From NCBI GenBank assembly GCA_007123195.1, contig SKLO01000167.1, positions 1-9,652 on the forward strand: 9,652 nt of DNA. Direction: 5' to 3'. This document shows, one piece after another, positions 6,030 to 9,652 of the stretch (within the stretch, counting starts at the first letter, position 1; every line of letters begins with the position of its first letter). This DNA is from Verrucomicrobiales bacterium. Its GTDB lineage: Bacteria > Verrucomicrobiota > Verrucomicrobiia > Verrucomicrobiales > SKLO01. Below the pieces are notes generated by a model. It ran no database searches, had not been told where the DNA came from, and saw only the letters and a list, made by a program, of their open reading frames with translations. The position numbers and the translations under genes are program-made.

Positions 6030-8950
6030 GGCAGGCTCCCCATCCAGGTTGACAGTTTGTCCATATACTCCTCGTATCCTCCGCGAAATCCCAACTCCTT
6101 GAGGGCGGAATCGCGCACGAGGGGACAAAGGTCCCGTTTGTTCACCACCGCTTCCCCTTTTCGGAGCATGTCGGACATCCGCGGAACATGGCCGGTGCGC
6201 CTGTAGGAATCGTGGGCCAGTTTTTTTGCCAGCTTGCCCATCTTGACGCCCTGTTCCATTGCTTCGGTTTCGACGACGAAAGATCCCTTGCCTTGCTCCC
6301 AGCCGTGGGTGGTCTTGTATTTGTAGCCCAGCTTGAGCTGTTCCGGGTCCGTGGGCCTGGCGCCTCTTGCGATGGAGGATTTCCCTCCAGCCCGCATTCC
6401 GGGTTTCATGACGGTCTTCTCCGAGCTGAAGGCCTGAAGCGCTTCAGGATGTTTGACATCCATGCAGGCCTGCCCATGACCCTCCGCCCATGCCTTGTGC
6501 TGCTGTGCCCGGGTCATTCCTTCCCATTTTTTTCCGGGGAAAAGCTTTTTGGCCTGTTCTAGGGAATATCCCGAATGCCCGGCGAAGCTCTTGTTGTAAG
6601 CGGCCTCCCATTCGCTGGCGGGGACCTCCTTCCAATAACCTCCGCCGCCCTTCTGCGGAATCCATTTTTGAAAAATCGCGTCGTTATCTGTGTTGATGAG
6701 GCTGCTCTGGCCCGGGGTTCGCACCCCGCCGGGGCGGTACTTGACGCCCGGACTCTTGGTTTGCAAATAGTCGACGACGTCCTTGTTCGTTGCGCTGTAG
6801 ATTTTCGTCTGGGTCTGGTTGAATGCCCTCTGGACGCTTTGCGACGCTTCCTTGAGCGTGCGCATTTCCGCCGGATTGCGCATGGCTTCAAGCACCTTTG
6901 CCTCCGGGACAGCTCCCGTGGAGGCCACATCATTCGCAATGCCTTGCGCACTCGCCTTGCTCTTGGCCATGTACGATTCGTAAGCCTGCTGGGCCTCAAG
7001 CCCACCCTTGTTGAGGGCTTGGATAACAGCATTGGTGGCGGCCTCTTCCGAGGTGGCCCGGGCAAGCTCCTCCTGGGCGCTCCTCAAGGCCGACCGGAGC
7101 TTGCCGGGCTTCAAGCCTGCCTTGCCACTTTGCAAGGATTGGATCTGCTGCTTCAACTCACCCACCCTGGCGCTTTGCCTGGCTGCTTCCCGGGCCAGTT
7201 CGTGCTTGAGCTTGGCCGATGGAATCAATGAAGGGAGCTTTTCCGTTCCCGGCACGGACGCCGTCGTGTAGTCCTTGCCGATGAACTTGGCAATCATGAG
7301 GAGCCTCGCGCATTTCACCGCGATGGCCGGAATCGCCCATAGCTTTTCCTCTGACGATGCGTGTTCGTCCCAGAAAGAGCTGAGCTCTTCGATCGGCAGA
7401 ATCTCCCTTCCCAGGGTTCTCCAGATGCTACCCAACGTCTCCTTGGCAACCCACAGCGAACCCATGTCACCGAACGAGGAGCGTCCCGAACGGTAATCCT
7501 GAATCAGCTCGGTAACATCAAGCCGGATCTGGTTGTAGCCTTCAAGGATCGCGCCGGGAATCGAGATCACTCCCTCAGTAAAACCGACCACCCCGTCCTT
7601 CACCGCGCCGCTGACATCGAGAATTGTCCGGCTGGTTTCGATGACATACGGATTCTCGGTGAATGCCTCCACGGTATCCTGAATGCGCTCGGCCATGGTG
7701 TCGCGGCCCGTAGGTTCCAGCAGCGGTGTGCCACCAGCGATACCGGGGTCGGGGGGGAATTCGGGGAAATCAGGTAGCTGCAGTCCTCCGATCACCGTCA
7801 ATGGCCGCCGCGACGGGGCCAGGCCGGCTGCGGTTTCCGCTGCAGACCGCGGTGGTGGAGGCCCGTTCTCCTGGTCGTTCGGTCCGCTGCGGGGGCCCTC
7901 CGCAGGTCCGCCGCCTGTCGTCGGACTGCCCGGCGGCGCGGGGGCGTGTCCTCCCAGCAGTCCGATGAGGATGGCCACGAGTCCCGGTGCGAGCACGCCG
8001 ACCAGTGCCTGGGTCATGTCTGCCGGTCCCGGCAGGTCGCCGATGGAGCCCATGGGGGGGATCGCGTCAAGCCCCGCCGCCATGGCTGTCAGGAGCGGCA
8101 GCAGCTCGCGGTCCAGCCATTCCTGAGGGCTTGGGAGCACGTCTGGAACATCACCCGGCGGCGGGGTGCCATAAGCGGGCATGATGGCGGTGACGGAGAG
8201 CGGAAAGCCGTGGCAGCTTGCCTGCAGTTCGACCACGGCCTCGTTCCCGTCCCAGATCACTGAATTCGTCCACCCGCCGTTGATGCGCAGCCGGACCTGC
8301 ACCTCGCCGACGGGCGGACCTCCATTGGCGTCCGTGATGGTGTAGGAGGGCGACAGAACCTGTCCCGGTTGCAGATCGACCGGCAGATGAATGACGGCGC
8401 GGCAGGGTCTGAGCCCCGTAGCGGGGGGAGCGGCGACCGGGGGTGCGCAGCAGAACCTCAGCCTGCTGATGACAAGATCGGCCTCCTGTCTCCACTTGGA
8501 CTGGTTCGGCCCCCTGAGATCCGCCAGCAACATCACGCGGTGGGAGCCCACTTGGATGTAGTAGACCGTCGCTCCACGATGCCCGCGCTGGCCGCGCGCC
8601 ACGTATCCACGGTAGCCGCTTACTTCGAATGGTTCATATTGCCAGTCCAGCGTGTCGTCGAAATCATACTGCCTGAACTCGGCCAAACTGGCAGGAATGC
8701 TGCCGACACCTTGGTCGAACACTTCGATAAACGCCCCGTCCCGGTCCATGGGCCGTCCCCCCTCAAACATGAGGATGGCCGTGCCTCCCAAGCCATCCCG
8801 GTGCCCCGTCCATTCACCGGGAAGGCTGTCGTAGGTCACCCTGAGAGGGTGCGCGCGTTCCTGGGCGTGGCCAGGGGTCCCGGGCATCAGCAGCAATGCC
8901 AGAAGCATGAGCGCGGCGCCCAAAACGCTATTGCCTTGATTGCGTTGCAT
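6026..8950 (-). CDS. Large exported/membrane modular protein with toxin-like C-terminus
   Basis: The product has 974 residues. Residues 1-29 form a signal peptide (hydrophobic 9-22, likely cleavage after GHA). Residues 35-166 form a compact domain (LRVTYDSLPGEW near 36-47, ending DLVISRLRF) that resembles PsbP/Mog1-like folds by pattern only. Residues 185-257 look like an Ig-type beta sandwich. A membrane helix spans about 314-333, followed by a linker rich in Gly and Pro to about 415. Next comes an alpha-helical region with coiled-coil character (about 577-665), and last a basic C-terminal domain of about 250 residues. That last domain has VRTPGQSSLINTDNDAIF (TDND at 754-757), HGQACMDVKHPEA (825-837) and PTDPEQLKLGYKYKT. 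If the helix spans the membrane once, this C-terminal part is cytoplasmic. The layout (export signal, adhesive domains, variable end) recalls polymorphic toxins, but I cannot assign an activity. Two A7 tracts (6527-6533 and 6221-6227) encode Lys-Lys pairs and could permit slippage. The stop overlaps the next start (ATGA); the upstream gene ends seven bases before this ATG. Confidence 0.85.
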   Translation of the reverse strand: MQRNQGNSVLGAALMLLALLLMPGTPGHAQERAHPLRVTYDSLPGEWTGHRDGLGGTAILMFEGGRPMDRDGAFIEVFDQGVGSIPASLAEFRQYDFDDTLDWQYEPFEVSGYRGYVARGQRGHRGATVYYIQVGSHRVMLLADLRGPNQSKWRQEADLVISRLRFCCAPPVAAPPATGLRPCRAVIHLPVDLQPGQVLSPSYTITDANGGPPVGEVQVRLRINGGWTNSVIWDGNEAVVELQASCHGFPLSVTAIMPAYGTPPPGDVPDVLPSPQEWLDRELLPLLTAMAAGLDAIPPMGSIGDLPGPADMTQALVGVLAPGLVAILIGLLGGHAPAPPGSPTTGGGPAEGPRSGPNDQENGPPPPRSAAETAAGLAPSRRPLTVIGGLQLPDFPEFPPDPGIAGGTPLLEPTGRDTMAERIQDTVEAFTENPYVIETSRTILDVSGAVKDGVVGFTEGVISIPGAILEGYNQIRLDVTELIQDYRSGRSSFGDMGSLWVAKETLGSIWRTLGREILPIEELSSFWDEHASSEEKLWAIPAIAVKCARLLMIAKFIGKDYTTASVPGTEKLPSLIPSAKLKHELAREAARQSARVGELKQQIQSLQSGKAGLKPGKLRSALRSAQEELARATSEEAATNAVIQALNKGGLEAQQAYESYMAKSKASAQGIANDVASTGAVPEAKVLEAMRNPAEMRTLKEASQSVQRAFNQTQTKIYSATNKDVVDYLQTKSPGVKYRPGGVRTPGQSSLINTDNDAIFQKWIPQKGGGGYWKEVPASEWEAAYNKSFAGHSGYSLEQAKKLFPGKKWEGMTRAQQHKAWAEGHGQACMDVKHPEALQAFSSEKTVMKPGMRAGGKSSIARGARPTDPEQLKLGYKYKTTHGWEQGKGSFVVETEAMEQGVKMGKLAKKLAHDSYRRTGHVPRMSDMLRKGEAVVNKRDLCPLVRDSALKELGFRGGYEEYMDKLSTWMGSLP
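6036..6041 (-). promoter_or_regulatory. Ribosome binding site for the 410-residue gene
   Basis: GGGGAG on the minus strand, inside the end of the 974-residue gene, lies six bases before the ATG at 6029. It supports that start over the in-frame TTG at 6128 and suggests reinitiation can be helped by direct ribosome binding. Confidence 0.55.
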
Positions 8951-8957
8951 GGATTTG

Positions 8958-9527
8958 TCAGGGTAGCGGCAGTGCGTTGCGGAGCATGGGCACCATCAGC
9001 ATCCATGCGGCCGCGAAAACCGCGGCTCCCACGCAGGGCAGCAGCGCGGCGAACCAGCTCTGTTTCCCCAGTTTGGCAAGCTCCGCCCCGGCCATGGCGC
9101 CGCTGATCATCAGGCCGGCCGAGGCGAAGGCCTGCACGGCGCTCCAGCCCAGGCGCAGTTCGGCGAACGCGGCCAGCACGGTGAAGGGGATCAACATCAG
9201 GAAGCCCGTGTCCACCGCCCTGCGGATGGCGGCGGCCCCGTGGTCGCGGCGGATGGCGGGGTGGAAGATCACCATGGCCCAGCCGTAGATCGAACGACCG
9301 ATGACGCCCAACGCCAGCGCCAGCAGCACGACCCCCGCCAAAGCCACGGGCTCGGGTTCGGGCTCGCCACCCCGGCCCAACAGCCAGCCAAGGATTGCAA
9401 AACAGGCAACAATCGGCAGACGCCGGAACCAGCCGCGCCGTGAACGTCCGCGACCGTGCGTCATGTGGCTGCCGGCGACGCCGGAGGCAGCTGTCGAGGT
9501 TGCTGGGATTGGTGGACTTGGCTTCAT
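8958..9527 (-). CDS. Small multi-pass membrane protein of the operon, unknown function
   Basis: The product has 189 residues. The first 36 are polar and basic (RGRSRRGWFRRLP near 25-38), then come about five hydrophobic stretches: about 37-51, 61-88, 105-122, 128-148 and 158-181. No catalytic motif or known family is apparent. The ATG at 9527 is preferred because it overlaps the TGA of the preceding gene as ATGA (9524-9527); Met22 at 9464 is an alternative that would trim the polar leader. A GGAGG lies 12 bases before the first ATG. Seven bases separate its stop from the start of the 974-residue protein, so it may help to place or export that protein. This role is inferred from position only. 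Confidence 0.78.
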   Translation of the reverse strand: MKPSPPIPATSTAASGVAGSHMTHGRGRSRRGWFRRLPIVACFAILGWLLGRGGEPEPEPVALAGVVLLALALGVIGRSIYGWAMVIFHPAIRRDHGAAAIRRAVDTGFLMLIPFTVLAAFAELRLGWSAVQAFASAGLMISGAMAGAELAKLGKQSWFAALLPCVGAAVFAAAWMLMVPMLRNALPLP

Positions 9528-9652
9528 GGTGCGACCTTGCCTCCGACTCGGGATTCAGGTTGTTCCGCATGACCGCCCGTGGGCGACGGGGCGGGTGCCA
9601 GAACCAGGCGGAATCCGGTGATGTTGTTCCGCCAGGCGGGGCGCTGGCTTGA
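9524..9652 (-). CDS. Formylglycine-generating-enzyme-like (SUMF1-fold) protein, C-terminal end (partial)
   Basis: This short frame enters from the right edge and gives 42 residues before TGA at 9524-9526. It reads RPAWRNNITGFRLVLAP near its start. The R-x-N-N-x-x-GFR-hydrophobic ending is the hallmark of the last strand of FGE-sulfatase (SUMF1, C-type-lectin-like) domains, where GFR closes the fold. True enzymes of this group convert cysteine to formylglycine in sulfatases; many bacterial relatives bind ligands or have other roles, and some are the variable proteins of diversity-generating retroelements. About 24 polar residues rich in Pro and Gly follow the domain, an unusual tail. The stop is ATGA-coupled to the 189-residue membrane gene, so this is the first visible gene of the operon. 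The assignment rests on about 15 residues and remains tentative. Confidence 0.6.
   Translation of the reverse strand, partial: SSQRPAWRNNITGFRLVLAPAPSPTGGHAEQPESRVGGKVAP
9540..9544 (-). promoter_or_regulatory. Possible ribosome binding site for the 189-residue gene
   Basis: GGAGG on the minus strand lies 12 bases upstream of the ATG at 9527. The spacing is longer than optimal. An AAGG at 9535-9538, seven bases from the ATG, is a weaker alternative. Confidence 0.3.

Noticed and set aside
6030..6128. A longer form of the 410-residue protein starting at TTG 6128
   Set aside because: The ATG at 6029 has an ATGA overlap and GGGGAG at good spacing; the extra 33 residues lie inside the upstream gene and look like shifted-frame translation.

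Overview
The window is GC-rich and tightly packed. The best guess at origin is a Verrucomicrobiota (Opitutae-like) bacterium. The main support is the first gene, which ends in a PEP-CTERM sorting signal with a four-arginine tail on a secreted, autotransporter-like protein. Weaker support comes from the GC-rich dehydrogenase genes and from several starts that lack a clear Shine-Dalgarno (SD) sequence. Both window edges cut through genes.

Left part (1-1492): the 3' end of a PEP-CTERM secreted protein on the plus strand faces two minus-strand genes, an acylphosphatase followed by a small multi-pass membrane protein. The gap between the converging genes (270-538) holds two diverged copies of a hairpin-forming repeat. 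Middle part (1770-3713): two plus-strand oxidoreductases, a zinc-dependent medium-chain dehydrogenase and a short-chain dehydrogenase. The pair recalls the L-idonate 5-dehydrogenase/gluconate 5-dehydrogenase pair of sugar-acid catabolism. The second enzyme has arginine in place of the catalytic lysine of its YxxxK motif.

Right part (3742-9652): a minus-strand run of at least five genes read from the right edge leftwards. The order is the C-terminus of a formylglycine-generating-enzyme-like (SUMF1-fold) protein, a roughly five-pass membrane protein, a 974-residue protein, a 410-residue soluble protein with a C-terminal zinc ribbon, and a membrane protein with an N-terminal zinc ribbon and a likely bacterial PH-like domain. 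The 974-residue protein has a signal peptide, two extracytoplasmic domains, a membrane helix, a proline-rich linker, a helical region and a toxin-like C-terminus. Three of the four junctions are 4-base ATGA stop/start overlaps and the fourth is a 7-base gap, so the genes are almost certainly co-expressed.

None of the core families in this operon has a function I can name. Its architecture (secreted or sensor ectodomain, membrane helix, modular C-terminus, two zinc-ribbon partners, SUMF1-fold protein) makes it the best candidate here for an undescribed envelope-associated system, perhaps for conflict or signalling. That reading is inference. No tRNA, rRNA, CRISPR array, transposase or integrase was seen.
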